The position numbers and the translations under genes are program-made. From assembly GCF_000332275.1 (NCBI RefSeq), contig NZ_CM001776.1:558001-622000 (forward strand): 64,000 nt of DNA. Reading direction: 5' to 3'. Shown here piece after piece: positions 27,587 through 36,313 of this stretch. The DNA is from Synechococcus sp. PCC 7336. Its GTDB lineage: Bacteria > Cyanobacteriota > Cyanobacteriia > Thermostichales > PCC-7336. Positions within the stretch are counted from its first letter, which is position 1, and each line of letters begins with the position of its first letter. The notes under the pieces are model-generated. The model saw nothing but the letters and a program-made list of their open reading frames with translations, did not search any database and had not been told where the DNA came from.

Positions 27587-27985
27587 ATGTCTGCCAAAAT
27601 TCAAAAAACTGACGCCGAATGGCGCGAACAACTCAGCTCCGAGCAATATCGCGTCACCCGCCAAAAGGGCACCGAGCGAGCTTTTACGGGAACCTATTGG
27701 GACAACAAGGCGAAAGGCGCTTACCACTGCGTCTGTTGCGGAGCCAAGCTGTTCGACTCCGACACCAAATTTAAGTCCGGTACCGGCTGGCCCAGCTTTT
27801 GGGATGCCGCAGACAAAGAGAACGTTCGCTTAGAAGAAGACAACAGTTTGTTTATGCGTCGCACCGAAGTGCTCTGCGCCCAATGCGATGCCCACCTCGG
27901 CCACGTCTTTCCCGACGGCCCCGCCCCCACCGGACAGCGCTATTGCATGAATTCTGCTTCCCTCGATTTCAAGCCAGCAGAGTAA
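27587..27985 (+). CDS. msrB: Peptide-methionine (R)-S-oxide reductase
   Basis: From the ATG at 27587 ([14 protein letters not shown]) the protein is 132 residues; the longer frame adds 14 residues with no family match. It has two zinc-binding CxxC pairs (CVCCGAKLF and [10 protein letters not shown]). The substrate-binding [10 protein letters not shown] and the catalytic Cys in [11 protein letters not shown] near the C-terminus are present. It reduces methionine-R-sulfoxide in oxidised proteins. There is no msrA nearby. Confidence 0.96.
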   Translation: MSAKIQKTDAEWREQLSSEQYRVTRQKGTERAFTGTYWDNKAKGAYHCVCCGAKLFDSDTKFKSGTGWPSFWDAADKENVRLEEDNSLFMRRTEVLCAQCDAHLGHVFPDGPAPTGQRYCMNSASLDFKPAE

Positions 27986-28083
27986 ATCGAGCCGTCCGTC
28001 GCCAGCGATCGCCAGCCTCAACCCCTCGGATCGCGATAGGTGCGAAAGGGGGCTAGGGTAAGAGTTGTGTTGAGGACAGTGGT

Positions 28084-28983
28084 TTGGCTAGCTGCAATCC
28101 ATCGAACGAGGGTGGGCGATCGCCGCTATCTGGGCTGGCGCTGTGTCTGCTGTGTCTGCTGGTTCTGCTGTTGTGTAGCGGTTGCGTCCAATACCGCGTC
28201 GATCTGAATTTCAATTGGCTGACCGGCGGTACGATCGTCCAAAACCTCTCGTGGGACCGGACACTCAATACCTTTTTGGGGGAGTTGAGTGACGAATTTA
28301 CCGACGAACTCTTGCAGGAAATCGAACAGCGGGCGGCAGCCGCCGGTGGGACGGTACAAGCGGTCTCCGATAACCGCGTGCGGGTGGAAATTCCCTTTGA
28401 CAACTACACGCAGTTGGAAGATAAATTCAATCGGTTTTTCGATCGCCCCCTGCTGCTGCTCTCCAACCTCGATGCCATCCCCAAGTCAGACCTCCGCCCT
28501 GCCGCCGCACAGCCCTCCAAACCGCTCGTTCCTCCACTGCGATCGCTCCCGAGTGCCGCGCTGGCCCAATCCGCAAATCGGGAAGATTTCCACATCGACC
28601 GGCACGGTTATTGGGTGGCCGATCGCTACGACATGATCTACCAACTCGACCTCGAAGATCTGCGCCTGCCCATTCCCAACGGCTTCTTATCGTTTTCTGC
28701 CGATCGCCTGCTCGACTTGCAGTTCGGCCTCAAACTCCCCATCCCCCCCAGCCGCTCGAATGCCACCCTCCAGCAGGATAACCAGTTGGTTTGGCAGATC
28801 GAACCGGGAGCCTCCAATCTGCTCTCGGCCTCCTTTTGGCTGCCCAGCCCGTTGGGGGCGGGATTGCTGTTGGGGGCGATCGCGATCGCTCTCGTTGTCG
28901 GATGGTATCAATTAGGCCAGCACCGTCCTCGCGCTCGGCGGCAAAACTCAGATAGGCTGAGGTTGCCCAATGGCGATCGCTAG
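28084..28983 (+). CDS. DUF3153 family membrane-anchored lipoprotein
   Basis: The 299-residue protein has a hydrophobic N-terminus ending in a lipobox (LLLCSGC, Cys34). A soluble domain beginning VQYRVDLNFNWLTGGTIVQNL follows, and a C-terminal membrane helix (about 253-275) ends in an Arg-rich tail. This is the DUF3153 layout known from cyanobacteria; function unknown. The start is a TTG at 28084, since no ATG or GTG fits better before the signal. It is followed by a second exported-protein gene with only a one-base overlap of the open frames. Confidence 0.8.
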   Translation: MASCNPSNEGGRSPLSGLALCLLCLLVLLLCSGCVQYRVDLNFNWLTGGTIVQNLSWDRTLNTFLGELSDEFTDELLQEIEQRAAAAGGTVQAVSDNRVRVEIPFDNYTQLEDKFNRFFDRPLLLLSNLDAIPKSDLRPAAAQPSKPLVPPLRSLPSAALAQSANREDFHIDRHGYWVADRYDMIYQLDLEDLRLPIPNGFLSFSADRLLDLQFGLKLPIPPSRSNATLQQDNQLVWQIEPGASNLLSASFWLPSPLGAGLLLGAIAIALVVGWYQLGQHRPRARRQNSDRLRLPNGDR

Positions 28984-29036
28984 TGCGATTCGAGTCTCAA
29001 TACCCGTTGTTGGAGCATTTGCCGAGACTACTCACC

Positions 29037-29558
29037 ATGCATCTATTCCCACCGACCAACTGCTCGCGGGCTAGTTCCAAGCTCGTTCGATACTTTGCTG
29101 CACTGGCGATCGCGATCGCTACGGCGATCGGTCCTGCCGCAGCCGAACCCGAGATCGAATTCGATCCTCCGAACGGCACCCGTCTCTCCGACTTCGACGC
29201 CTTTCTGACCATCACCGTCAATCTCGACGACCATACGTGGGAAACGCTGCCTTGGGACTGGCAGCGTCCGCAGGTCTGGCTCAACGGCACCAATATTTCG
29301 CTGCCCGTCCAATCTCTCATTGCGGGTGCAACCGCATCCGTCCTCACGCCTGAAAAAATTGTCGTTTCCAGCCAAACATTTACCGAAAGGCAAATGAGCT
29401 TGAGCTTGAGTGGCTTGCGGTTAGAGCCCGGATTTAACCGCCTCGTGATTGAGGTTGCTCCCACCTCGGGGGATATGGAACCCCTGAAGATTGATGTTTC
29501 TTATCCGGTCATTGCCGGACAGGGGCAGGTGGTGTCGAGGGTGTCGGGGCAGGAATAG
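29037..29558 (+). CDS. Exported protein of unknown function
   Basis: I prefer the ATG at 29037 (MHLFPPTNCSRASSK), which sits ahead of a signal peptide (YFAALAIAIATAIGPAAAEP); the open frame begins 18 codons earlier. The mature part of about 135 residues is predicted all-beta from its alternating pattern (DAFLTITVNLDD, MSLSLSGLRLEPGFNRLVIEV). It could be a single immunoglobulin-like domain. No catalytic motif is seen. It lies between the DUF3153 gene and a metallophosphoesterase gene on the same strand. Confidence 0.6.
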   Translation: MHLFPPTNCSRASSKLVRYFAALAIAIATAIGPAAAEPEIEFDPPNGTRLSDFDAFLTITVNLDDHTWETLPWDWQRPQVWLNGTNISLPVQSLIAGATASVLTPEKIVVSSQTFTERQMSLSLSGLRLEPGFNRLVIEVAPTSGDMEPLKIDVSYPVIAGQGQVVSRVSGQE

Positions 29559-29672
29559 GGAGATTGTCCTTTCCCATACAACGGACCAGCTCAGCTTCGA
29601 GGAGCGCAGACTTCCGGCGCGATCGCAAAATTCGCAGTATCGTAATTCGTGGAGTAGTGGCGGCGCAAAATC

Positions 29673-30923
29673 GTGCGAGCACAGTGGCGACTGGGACTGA
29701 TTGCAGCCAGCTTGGTGTTGGGCATCAGCTTGGGTATTTTTGGAGCGATCGTTAATAGCAATGTCTCCCCATCCGCCATTACAGCCGAGCAGAGTTTGTC
29801 CCCCGTTAGCGAATCGATCGCGGCGGCACCTGCAGAAGCGGCGATCGCCCCCCAACCCTTACCCGATCGAACAGAAGCCATCTTAGCGAGCGCTGCCCCC
29901 AACGGCTTATTCAATCCCCCCAGAGGCGATGTTCGCTTAGTCGTTATCAGCGATCTCAACAGCGCTTACGGCTCCACCGATTACCAACCAGATGTGGATC
30001 GCGGCATCCAGCTGATGCCGTTTTGGCAGCCGGATCTCGTGCTTTGTAGTGGCGATATGGTGGCGGGGCAAAGTCCAAGTTTGAGCGACGCGCAAATTCG
30101 GGCCATGTGGGCGGCGTTTGACGAGCACGTTGCTGCTCCGTTGCGGGCCATGAATGTGCCCTACGGCTTTACCCTCGGAAATCACGATGCGTCCAGTGCT
30201 CGCAGCACCAGCGGTGGGTTTCTCTTTCAAAACGAGCGCGACTTGGCTGCAGAATATTGGCTCGATCCGACCCGCGCTCCCGGCTTGCAGTTCGCGGACA
30301 AGTTCGAGTTTCCCTTTTACTACACCTTCGAGCGCAAAGGCATCTTCTTCCTCGTTTGGGATGGATCGTCCAGCTACATCCCCCCCGAAAAATTGGCTTG
30401 GGTAGAGCAATCCCTCGCGAGCCCCGAGGCTCGATCTGCCAGAATGCGGGTCTTAGTCAGCCACCTCCCCCTTTACGCTGTGGCAGTGGGTCGCAACACC
30501 CCTGGCGAGGTCATGCAAAACGGCGATCGCCTGCGCGAGATGCTAGAACGCCACAACGTCCATACCTACATCAGCGGCCACCAACACGCCTACTATCCGG
30601 GCCATCGCGGCAATCTCCAACTGTTGCACGCCGGTAACCTCGGAGCTGGCCCGCGCCCTCTGATTGACAGCTCCCTCCCCCCTCGCAAAACCATCACTGT
30701 GGTGGACATCCAGTTCGACAATCCCGACCTCACCACCTACACCACCTACGACATCCGCACGCTCCAAACTATTGAACTGGAGCAATTACCGCGCTTCTTG
30801 GTCGGGCATAACGGTATGATTCTGCGACGCGATCTGGAATGGACCAAACTGAACAATCCAGAACAAGCTGCTTGTATTCGACGCCTGGGAGTAGAAAGTT
30901 GCAATCCTTCAGAAGGGTTCTGA
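29673..30923 (+). CDS. Membrane-anchored calcineurin-like metallophosphoesterase
   Basis: The 416-residue protein starts at a GTG (29673) with an N-terminal membrane segment (LGLIAASLVLGISLGIFGA) and then an Ala/Pro/Ser-rich linker. Metallophosphoesterase motifs follow: VVISDLNSAYG, VLCSGDMVAG, GFTLGNHDAS, VLVSHLPLYA and YISGHQHAYYPG. In the first motif the usual DxH is DLN. The active site would face the periplasm. Substrate is unknown; the closest general type is the acid-phosphatase/icc-like group. Confidence 0.85.
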   Translation: MRAQWRLGLIAASLVLGISLGIFGAIVNSNVSPSAITAEQSLSPVSESIAAAPAEAAIAPQPLPDRTEAILASAAPNGLFNPPRGDVRLVVISDLNSAYGSTDYQPDVDRGIQLMPFWQPDLVLCSGDMVAGQSPSLSDAQIRAMWAAFDEHVAAPLRAMNVPYGFTLGNHDASSARSTSGGFLFQNERDLAAEYWLDPTRAPGLQFADKFEFPFYYTFERKGIFFLVWDGSSSYIPPEKLAWVEQSLASPEARSARMRVLVSHLPLYAVAVGRNTPGEVMQNGDRLREMLERHNVHTYISGHQHAYYPGHRGNLQLLHAGNLGAGPRPLIDSSLPPRKTITVVDIQFDNPDLTTYTTYDIRTLQTIELEQLPRFLVGHNGMILRRDLEWTKLNNPEQAACIRRLGVESCNPSEGF

Positions 30924-30961
30924 AGCCAGTGCCAGTTCGCGAGCGCAGGCAGGCGAGCCCG

Positions 30962-31210
30962 CTACACTGCGATGGAGACTATGACAATACTCGCCAGCGC
31001 TAAAATTACCGCAGCCACCACAATCGCCGCTGCGATGTTGCCGCGCTCGATTTCCTGCCGATAATCAATCGGATCGAGCAGATCGAATAGCTTCACTCCT
31101 CCGTAACAAAGCAACACAGCCAGAACGGCCCATCCAATTGTCGAGATTACCTGAATCAAAATTGGCACTGGTCCGAGTCCTCCTAAACGCTCGCGCACAC
31201 AATCCACCAT
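30962..31210 (-). CDS. DUF350 family small membrane protein
   Basis: From the ATG at 31210 (MVDCVRERLGG) the protein is 82 residues; a TTG start at 31261 would add 17. Two membrane helices flank the diagnostic GGVKLFDLLDPIDYRQEIERG motif of DUF350. The family is often next to aminopropyltransferase and DUF4178 genes, as it is here on the other side of a divergent promoter, and has been linked to envelope-stress (PspA-type) loci. Function is not established. Confidence 0.82.
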   Translation of the reverse strand: MVDCVRERLGGLGPVPILIQVISTIGWAVLAVLLCYGGVKLFDLLDPIDYRQEIERGNIAAAIVVAAVILALASIVIVSIAV

Positions 31211-31327
31211 AGAGGCAGAACCCTGCGCAAGCGTCTCTTTCTCCAACGTCCTCTCCAACAAGTTACCCCTCAGTCTCTAGGCCGAGCAATTTTGTACACT
31301 AACGGTTGTGCCCTACCGCTGCACTCT

Positions 31328-32317
31328 ATGCCTATCTCCAATCCACCCTCTCGGACGAGCAGTCGCTTTATCGATCTCGGGTTCTACTTGACTTTAGCGG
31401 TATGGATCGTCCTCTTGCTTGTCACCATCAGTAGCAGCATGCTCTCCGAGCAGATTTTGTCTAGCACGATTGCCGTTCCTGCCGAAGAACAGATTGCATT
31501 GGAACCCATTACGCTTACCCCACAGAGATGGGGGGCTTGGCGCGTAGATGTGCAGGCTCGACTGGGCTCCAATCAGTGGGCCACCTATGAAGTACAGCTG
31601 TTGGATAGCCAAGGGGAACTGTTGGCTGCGGCCATCAAACAAGCTTGGGACGAATCGGGGGTGTGGCGCGAAGGGGGAGAATCGGGTACTTGGCACGAAA
31701 GCGATCTGAGGGCGGGGTTGGACATGCGGGCTCAAACTGCCGAACCGGTGACGCTGGCGATCGCCTTGCTGGAATATACCGATACCGCTGGCCGAGATAT
31801 TGAGAATCGCGACCTCAGTTTTCGCATCTCTGTCAAAAGTGGCGTGCTCGACAGCCGCTATTTGTGGATGGGATGGGTGTTGGCGAGTTTGTGCTTGGGG
31901 CTCAGTTGGCTGACAGCAGAGAAAGCCGGTAAGCCTGCGATTTACAAAAATGTCTTCGATAGCGATGTCAGACAGCGGGCAGAATTAGGGGGAAAGAATC
32001 GTCTCATCTGTGCCAGCATTGACGTTCGCTCAGATGAAACCTCACCCTCTCAACTCGCGGTACACCTACGGATCGACGATGGGACCGGAAACTGTCTCTA
32101 CAACATTCGCCAGCCCTGCTACCCGAGCTTCGTGAAGTCGGATGGCGAAATTGAATATGCAAGGCTCAAACTCAAAAAATACTTTGTATTTTCTCAACGT
32201 AGCTCCTACCGTTTTTCAGTTGAAGTCGAACCGGACGGTCCCGTCGATCGCACTCAACTCATCGTGCGCGAGGGTGTTCGCACCCTCCTGCCGGTTAATG
32301 TCACTTACCCGCTCTAA
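31328..32317 (+). CDS. Membrane protein of unknown function in the DUF350/DUF4178 group
   Basis: From the ATG at 31328 the protein is 329 residues. A membrane helix (about 17-38) and a second (about 181-200, LWMGWVLASLCLGLSWL) bracket a beta-rich periplasmic domain of about 140 residues. A C-terminal domain of about 125 residues follows. I recognise no family. It is divergent from the DUF350 gene and leads a row with a small lipoprotein, an aminopropyltransferase and a DUF4178 protein. Its last 18 bases including the stop are duplicated immediately downstream. Confidence 0.65.
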   Translation: MPISNPPSRTSSRFIDLGFYLTLAVWIVLLLVTISSSMLSEQILSSTIAVPAEEQIALEPITLTPQRWGAWRVDVQARLGSNQWATYEVQLLDSQGELLAAAIKQAWDESGVWREGGESGTWHESDLRAGLDMRAQTAEPVTLAIALLEYTDTAGRDIENRDLSFRISVKSGVLDSRYLWMGWVLASLCLGLSWLTAEKAGKPAIYKNVFDSDVRQRAELGGKNRLICASIDVRSDETSPSQLAVHLRIDDGTGNCLYNIRQPCYPSFVKSDGEIEYARLKLKKYFVFSQRSSYRFSVEVEPDGPVDRTQLIVREGVRTLLPVNVTYPL

Positions 32318-32364
32318 CGTCACTTACCCGCTCTAATACAGTCTCGAATTCGAGCTGATTGCCA

Positions 32365-32598
32365 ATGTTGTCTAAGTTCCTCGCTGTCGTCACACTTACA
32401 ATCGCCATTGTGGCCATCATGGCTGCCTGTACGCAGCGATCGGCTTTGGTGCTGCGACAAGATACCCCCGGTAGCTACTGGCCCCGTCACAATACGACGC
32501 TGTCAGGTCGCTATGTCAATGGAGTATGGGTGGGCAGTCCCAGTCGCAATTTGGGGAGCGGCGGATTTCGCGGCGGCGGTCCGGGGTCGGGCAAATGA
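32365..32598 (+). CDS. Small lipoprotein with glycine-rich tail
   Basis: The 77-residue product from the ATG at 32365 has a signal with lipobox (IMAACTQ). A short mature part ends in a Gly/Ser-rich tail (NLGSGGFRGGGPGSGK). Small lipoproteins with such tails occur beside aminopropyltransferase and DUF4178 genes in other bacteria, so I infer it belongs to the same functional group. No biochemical role can be read from the sequence. Confidence 0.6.
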   Translation: MLSKFLAVVTLTIAIVAIMAACTQRSALVLRQDTPGSYWPRHNTTLSGRYVNGVWVGSPSRNLGSGGFRGGGPGSGK

Positions 32599-32647
32599 CT
32601 AACATCCAGGCTTTGGCAGCAATTTGACGTTACGAGCGGAGTGAGCG

Positions 32648-34249
32648 ATGGCGGGATCGGTTTCTGAACCTGTACCGATTGCAGAGGAGAGGGAGGACTG
32701 CAATTCGATCGCCCTCAATCAGACGCAATATCGCTGGCTGCTCGCGGCTACGGCGGTGTCGTCAGGCTGCGGTCTGGCGGCGGAATTGTTGTTGGGCACA
32801 TTAGCCAGTTATCTGGTGGGCAATGAGGCGATCGCCTACGGCGTGGCCGTGGGGGGCTTTCTGGCGGCGATGGGCCTAGGCGCTTACCTCAGTCGCTACG
32901 TGGCCAGTGCTGGTGAAGGAGAAGGCGAACATCAGCAGCAAGCCTTACTGCTGCATCGATTCGCTCGAGTGGAACTGTTGCTCGGTCCCCTGACCGCCGC
33001 CCTGCCGCTTGGATTGTTCGCACTGTTTGCCTTTAACGGTTCCCTCTGGCTGGGTCTGGTGTTGGCCACGCTTCTGCTCGGCACCCTCGCCGGTATGGAG
33101 GTGCCCTTACTGACTCGATTGGTGGAACCGGATCGAGGGGTGCGCAATGCGCTGGCTGGAGTGCTGGCGCTGGATTATGTGGGGGCTTTGATCGGCTCTT
33201 TGGCCTTTCCCATTGTGTTGTTGCCGTTGGTCGGCATGTTTCCTGCAGCAGCCCTGATTGGGGCGCTACCGCCGCTGACCGTCTTTGCCTTGAGAGGCAA
33301 TTTTCCGGTGCTGCGCCGTTGGGGAGTGGCGGGGCTAGCCATAGGACTGTTGCTATTGGGATTTGCGCCGCTGGCCCTGCCCTTGAGCGATCGCCTCGAA
33401 GACAATCTCTACAACGCCCCGATTGTGATGCGACAGCAGTCCCCTTACCAGCGCATTGTTCTGACCCGTTTCGGTCGAGATATTCGCTTGTTTCTAGATG
33501 GCGACCTGCAGCTCTCGACATTAGATGAATATCGCTATCACGAGGCCCTAGTGCATCCGGCGATGAGTGCGGCTGGGCCTGTCCGTCAGGTGTTGGTGTT
33601 GGGGGCTGGAGATGGGATGGCGGTGCGAGAGGTGCTCAAATGGCCGCAGGTGGAGCGAGTGGTGTTGGTGGAACTCGATGCTGCCGTGATTGACCTCGCC
33701 CGCCACCATCCATTACTGCGACAGGTTAACCAAGGGGCTCTCGACGATCCGAGAGTTGAGATTCAAATCGCCGATGCGTTTTTAGCCGCCCCCCAACTGC
33801 CCGAGCGCTTCGATGCGATCGTGGCGGATTTTCCCGATCCCGATCGCCCCGCCTTGGCCAAACTCTACAGCAAAGGGTTTTACCAGCGGCTCCTGCCCCG
33901 ACTGGCTCCTGATGGGGTATTGGTCACCCAAGCCTCGACGCCATTTTTTGCCCCCTTAGCGATCGACTGTATTGCCACCACACTGGCCTCCACCGGATTG
34001 TCGGTCCATCCCTACACTGTTTCAGTGCCTAGCTTCGGTCCCTGGGGGTTTGTCTTAGCCTCTCGCACCCCCATCCAGCCCGAAGAGTTATCCCTGCCGG
34101 TGCCAACTCGCTTTCTCAGTGCTGCAGGATTGCCTGACCTGTTTCACCTCCCTGCCGATCTCGAACTGGGACATGCCGCCATTAACCGACTGTCCCATCC
34201 TGTCCTGGTGGGCTATCAAACCGATCCCGAGTGGGCGGCGTACAATTAA
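32648..34249 (+). CDS. Membrane-bound polyamine aminopropyltransferase (spermidine synthase-like)
   Basis: The 533-residue protein has an N-terminal membrane half (about 30-245, seven or so helices). A C-terminal spermidine-synthase domain begins with SPYQRIVLTRFGRDIRLFLD. Cofactor and substrate motifs include VLGAGDGMAVREV, VVLVELDAAVIDLA, IADAFLA and DAIVADFPDPD. The last replaces the usual (D/Y)-D-S-(T/S)-DP region near the active site. Such membrane fusions recur with DUF350 and DUF4178 genes, as here. Whether it makes polyamines or modifies a membrane target is unknown. Confidence 0.87.
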   Translation: MAGSVSEPVPIAEEREDCNSIALNQTQYRWLLAATAVSSGCGLAAELLLGTLASYLVGNEAIAYGVAVGGFLAAMGLGAYLSRYVASAGEGEGEHQQQALLLHRFARVELLLGPLTAALPLGLFALFAFNGSLWLGLVLATLLLGTLAGMEVPLLTRLVEPDRGVRNALAGVLALDYVGALIGSLAFPIVLLPLVGMFPAAALIGALPPLTVFALRGNFPVLRRWGVAGLAIGLLLLGFAPLALPLSDRLEDNLYNAPIVMRQQSPYQRIVLTRFGRDIRLFLDGDLQLSTLDEYRYHEALVHPAMSAAGPVRQVLVLGAGDGMAVREVLKWPQVERVVLVELDAAVIDLARHHPLLRQVNQGALDDPRVEIQIADAFLAAPQLPERFDAIVADFPDPDRPALAKLYSKGFYQRLLPRLAPDGVLVTQASTPFFAPLAIDCIATTLASTGLSVHPYTVSVPSFGPWGFVLASRTPIQPEELSLPVPTRFLSAAGLPDLFHLPADLELGHAAINRLSHPVLVGYQTDPEWAAYN

Positions 34250-34272
34250 CCTGAAATGAATGCAGGCCAGCC

Positions 34273-34833
34273 ATGCTGTGGGTTGTTATTGCACTGTTGG
34301 CGATCGCGATCGGGCTTCTCTTGCTTGCCCTCAGCCGCCAATCGGCCTCCAAATCCGTGCAAGAGGCTATGCTTCCAACGCTGTTCACCTTGCGTACAGG
34401 AGATATCGTGCAGTATCTCGATGAAGACTGGATTGTACGGGGGCAGCTCACCTATACCGAGGACGATTTCACCTGGTTGGAATACATGCTGCAGGATGGC
34501 GATCGCATTTGCTGGCTGGCGGTGGAAGAAGACGATTTTGTCACAACAGCTCTGCTGGCTCCCACCCGCGATCTCGATGTCACCCTGCCGCCCCCCAAAC
34601 AACTCTCGTTTGAGGGGAATGTCTACCAACAGGTTGAGCGCGGCACAGCTCGCATGACCCGAATCGGGACCACGGGAATTCGTCGGGCTGAAACCTGTCG
34701 CTACTACGATTACGAAGGACCAGATAAGCGCCTGCTCTCGATTGAAGATTGGGATGGGGATATTGAAGTGACGGCGGGGCAATCGGTGCGTCCCGATATC
34801 CTCAGATTGCTGCCAGGAGGCGGTCTAGACTGA
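34273..34833 (+). CDS. DUF4178 domain protein, membrane-anchored
   Basis: The 186-residue protein has one N-terminal membrane helix (MLWVVIALLAIAIGLLLLAL). A DUF4178 domain follows, recognisable from LRTGDIVQYLDEDWIVRGQLTY near the start, WLAVEEDD in the middle and CRYYDYEG towards the end. DUF4178 proteins are repeatedly encoded with DUF350 proteins and membrane aminopropyltransferases. The gene follows the aminopropyltransferase by 23 bases, which supports one operon. Confidence 0.8.
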   Translation: MLWVVIALLAIAIGLLLLALSRQSASKSVQEAMLPTLFTLRTGDIVQYLDEDWIVRGQLTYTEDDFTWLEYMLQDGDRICWLAVEEDDFVTTALLAPTRDLDVTLPPPKQLSFEGNVYQQVERGTARMTRIGTTGIRRAETCRYYDYEGPDKRLLSIEDWDGDIEVTAGQSVRPDILRLLPGGGLD

Positions 34834-34847
34834 TACAATTGACCCTC

Positions 34848-35230
34848 CCCACGGCTAAAGCACGGGGGATTCATTAGACGTTTCAGGCTATATCGTCTAA
34901 TATCCGGGGTTCAGAAACGCTTTGTAGCTTACGCTTTACATCGCTCTTAGATATCCGGTTCCCTAGCTGATAGCGTCTGCCATCGCTGGCGCTATCATTC
35001 TGTCCAACAGAAACACCGTTTACGACGGTTTTCTTGGGCGTGACTTCCCCGCAGTCGGCGGGTAGGTTTTTAGCGTCTTTACTGACAAATTTTAGACCGA
35101 CTCGTTAGTGGGCGGCGCTCCAATATCGGCTCTGAAACAGAATATCAACGATCGGCAAAAAAGTTGACTGTTCGCTACGCTCACCCAGCTTATATCTCCA
35201 CGTCTGAAGCCGGGGCTTTACGCTGGAGTA
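34848..35230 (-). mobile_element. Decayed IS200/IS605-type (tnpB-bearing) element
   Basis: A degraded end near 34850-34872 (CCCCACGGCTAAAG) and a second near 35198-35226 (ACGTCTGAAGCCGGGGCTTT) have the look of the subterminal sequences that border cyanobacterial tnpB elements. Between them lies the last part of a tnpB gene on the minus strand. Most of the element has been deleted, leaving a fragment under 400 bp that could not move by itself. Exact ends are uncertain. Confidence 0.55.
34883..35104 (-). pseudogene. C-terminal remnant of tnpB
   Basis: Read on the minus strand, the frame upstream of the TGA at 34883-34885 gives GLKFVSKDAKNLPADCGEVT, then PKKTVVNGVSVGQND and KRKLQSVSEPRILDDIA. 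This matches the tail after the zinc finger of cyanobacterial IS1341-type TnpB proteins. An in-frame stop lies just upstream (35105-35107), and the RuvC and zinc-finger parts are gone. Confidence 0.6.
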
Positions 35231-35307
35231 TCGGTAACACCACTGCCCATGAGCGCCATTGTCTACGAGCATCAAAAGCTATAGAGTCCAACCTGAGTTC
35301 GATGACT

Positions 35308-35345
35308 CTGCATGGCCCTCACCCCCGGCCCCTCTCCCAAGTTTG
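35308..35345. repeat. Dispersed GC-rich repeat, copy 1
   Basis: The segment contains GGCCCTCACCCCCGGCCCCT followed by CTCCCAAGTTTG. It is identical over more than 30 bases to copies at 35399 and 40925. Confidence 0.85.
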
Positions 35346-35393
35346 ATACTGCTGGCCAATTTAACATTTAGAAATATTGGCATGGTGCAAGTC

Positions 35394-35520
35394 CTCTGCA
35401 TGGCCCTCACCCCCGGCCCCTCTCCCAAGTTTGGGAGAGGGGAGAAACAGCCGAAAATCCTTACGGGGCCTTGTTCCCCTGCCCCCAAAGTTGGGGGTAG
35501 GGGTTAGGGGAAGGGGGCCA
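35394..35520. repeat. Dispersed GC-rich repeat, copy 2, with a palindromic extension
   Basis: The repeat core at 35399-35430 is followed by its own partial complement (TTGGGAGAGGGGAG), so the RNA could fold as a hairpin around CCAAGTTTGG. Further G-rich related sequence runs to about 35520. No coding potential is convincing from 34834 to 35786 apart from the tnpB remnant. Confidence 0.8.
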
Positions 35521-35629
35521 CAGGCATCTAGACAAATGGCCAATGTTTCGGAATATGAATTTCGCCAGCAGCATCAAGTTTGGGCGAGGGGAGCAACAGC
35601 CTCAAACCCGCAATCTACCGTTCTGTTCC

Positions 35630-35700
35630 CCTTCCCCCAAAATTACGGCTGACGCCACGCTTCGCGAGGGGGGAAGGGGCCAGGGGAAGGGGGCCAGACG
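35630..35700. repeat. Degenerate member of the GC-rich repeat family
   Basis: CCCCTTCCCCCAAAATTACG, then GACGCCACGCTTCGCGAGGG and runs of AAGGGG/CCAGGGG, form a degenerate palindromic repeat related to copies 1 and 2. Confidence 0.6.
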
Positions 35701-35786
35701 CCTGTTCAATCCCGGGCAGACAACTCAATTGATTGCTCTAGCCCTGGATTTTGCCTCACTGATGACAGGCTCTAGGTCTCAAGGGC

Positions 35787-36209
35787 TTAGGCTGAGGTCG
35801 ATTCATCTAAGTGCTCGGCAGCTGTTCGATAAAGAGCGAGAACGTGACTGTCGTTGAGGGTATAGAAAACGTTGCGTCCTTGCTTGCGGTAACGCACTAG
35901 CCGCATCGCTCGTAACGTCCTCAGTTGATGGGACACTGCCGATTCCGACATCTCGGCGATCGCGGCTAGGTCGCATACACACAATTCTCGTTCGGCCAAA
36001 ATGGATAGCAACCTCAGTCGATTGGGATCTGCCAAAACGCTGAAGAACTCAGCCATTCTCTGGGCTTTGGGGATTGGGAGCGGAGCAGAAAGCAGCTCTT
36101 CTCGACCGATTTCAGCTTCGGAGCAGGGCTGTTCGCATAGCAATTGAGCGGCACGCCTAACGCTCGCATCCGTTTTCCCTTCAGCAGTAGCAATCTTGTG
36201 GACAGGCAT
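35787..36209 (-). CDS. smtB: ArsR/SmtB-family zinc-responsive repressor
   Basis: From the ATG at 36209 ([11 protein letters not shown]) the protein is 140 residues; a TTG start nine codons earlier is less likely. It carries [19 protein letters not shown], then the metal-site helix ELCVCDLA, the recognition helix [13 protein letters not shown], and [12 protein letters not shown]. The C-terminal metal site D-x-H-x10-H-x-x-E ([17 protein letters not shown]) is also present. This combines SmtB/ZiaR features: zinc binding at the C-terminal helices releases DNA. It is divergent from the metallothionein gene smtA, with operator-like inverted repeats between them, the classical smt arrangement. Confidence 0.92.
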   Translation of the reverse strand: MPVHKIATAEGKTDASVRRAAQLLCEQPCSEAEIGREELLSAPLPIPKAQRMAEFFSVLADPNRLRLLSILAERELCVCDLAAIAEMSESAVSHQLRTLRAMRLVRYRKQGRNVFYTLNDSHVLALYRTAAEHLDESTSA

Positions 36210-36237
36210 CGTAGATAAATCTCTTCTCCCTTCCAAA

Positions 36238-36263
36238 ATATCTGAATATACGCTCAGATGTTA
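36238..36263. promoter_or_regulatory. Candidate SmtB operator 1
   Basis: ATATCTGA (36238-36245) and TCAGATGT (36254-36261) form an imperfect inverted repeat between smtB and smtA. This is typical of ArsR/SmtB sites. Confidence 0.65.
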
Positions 36264-36267
36264 TATT

Positions 36268-36291
36268 CTGAATATATGAAAGGTTATTCAG
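36268..36291. promoter_or_regulatory. Candidate SmtB operator 2
   Basis: CTGAAT (36268-36273) and ATTCAG (36286-36291) form an inverted repeat about 20 bases before the smtA start. With operator 1 this could control both divergent genes. Confidence 0.7.
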
Positions 36292-36313
36292 ACATTCTTC
36301 AGGAGGAAAACTG

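Noticed and set aside
35259-35652. Short frames over the GC-rich repeats
   Set aside because: The peptides (for example LTPGPSPKFG) are translations of the dispersed repeat, not conserved proteins.
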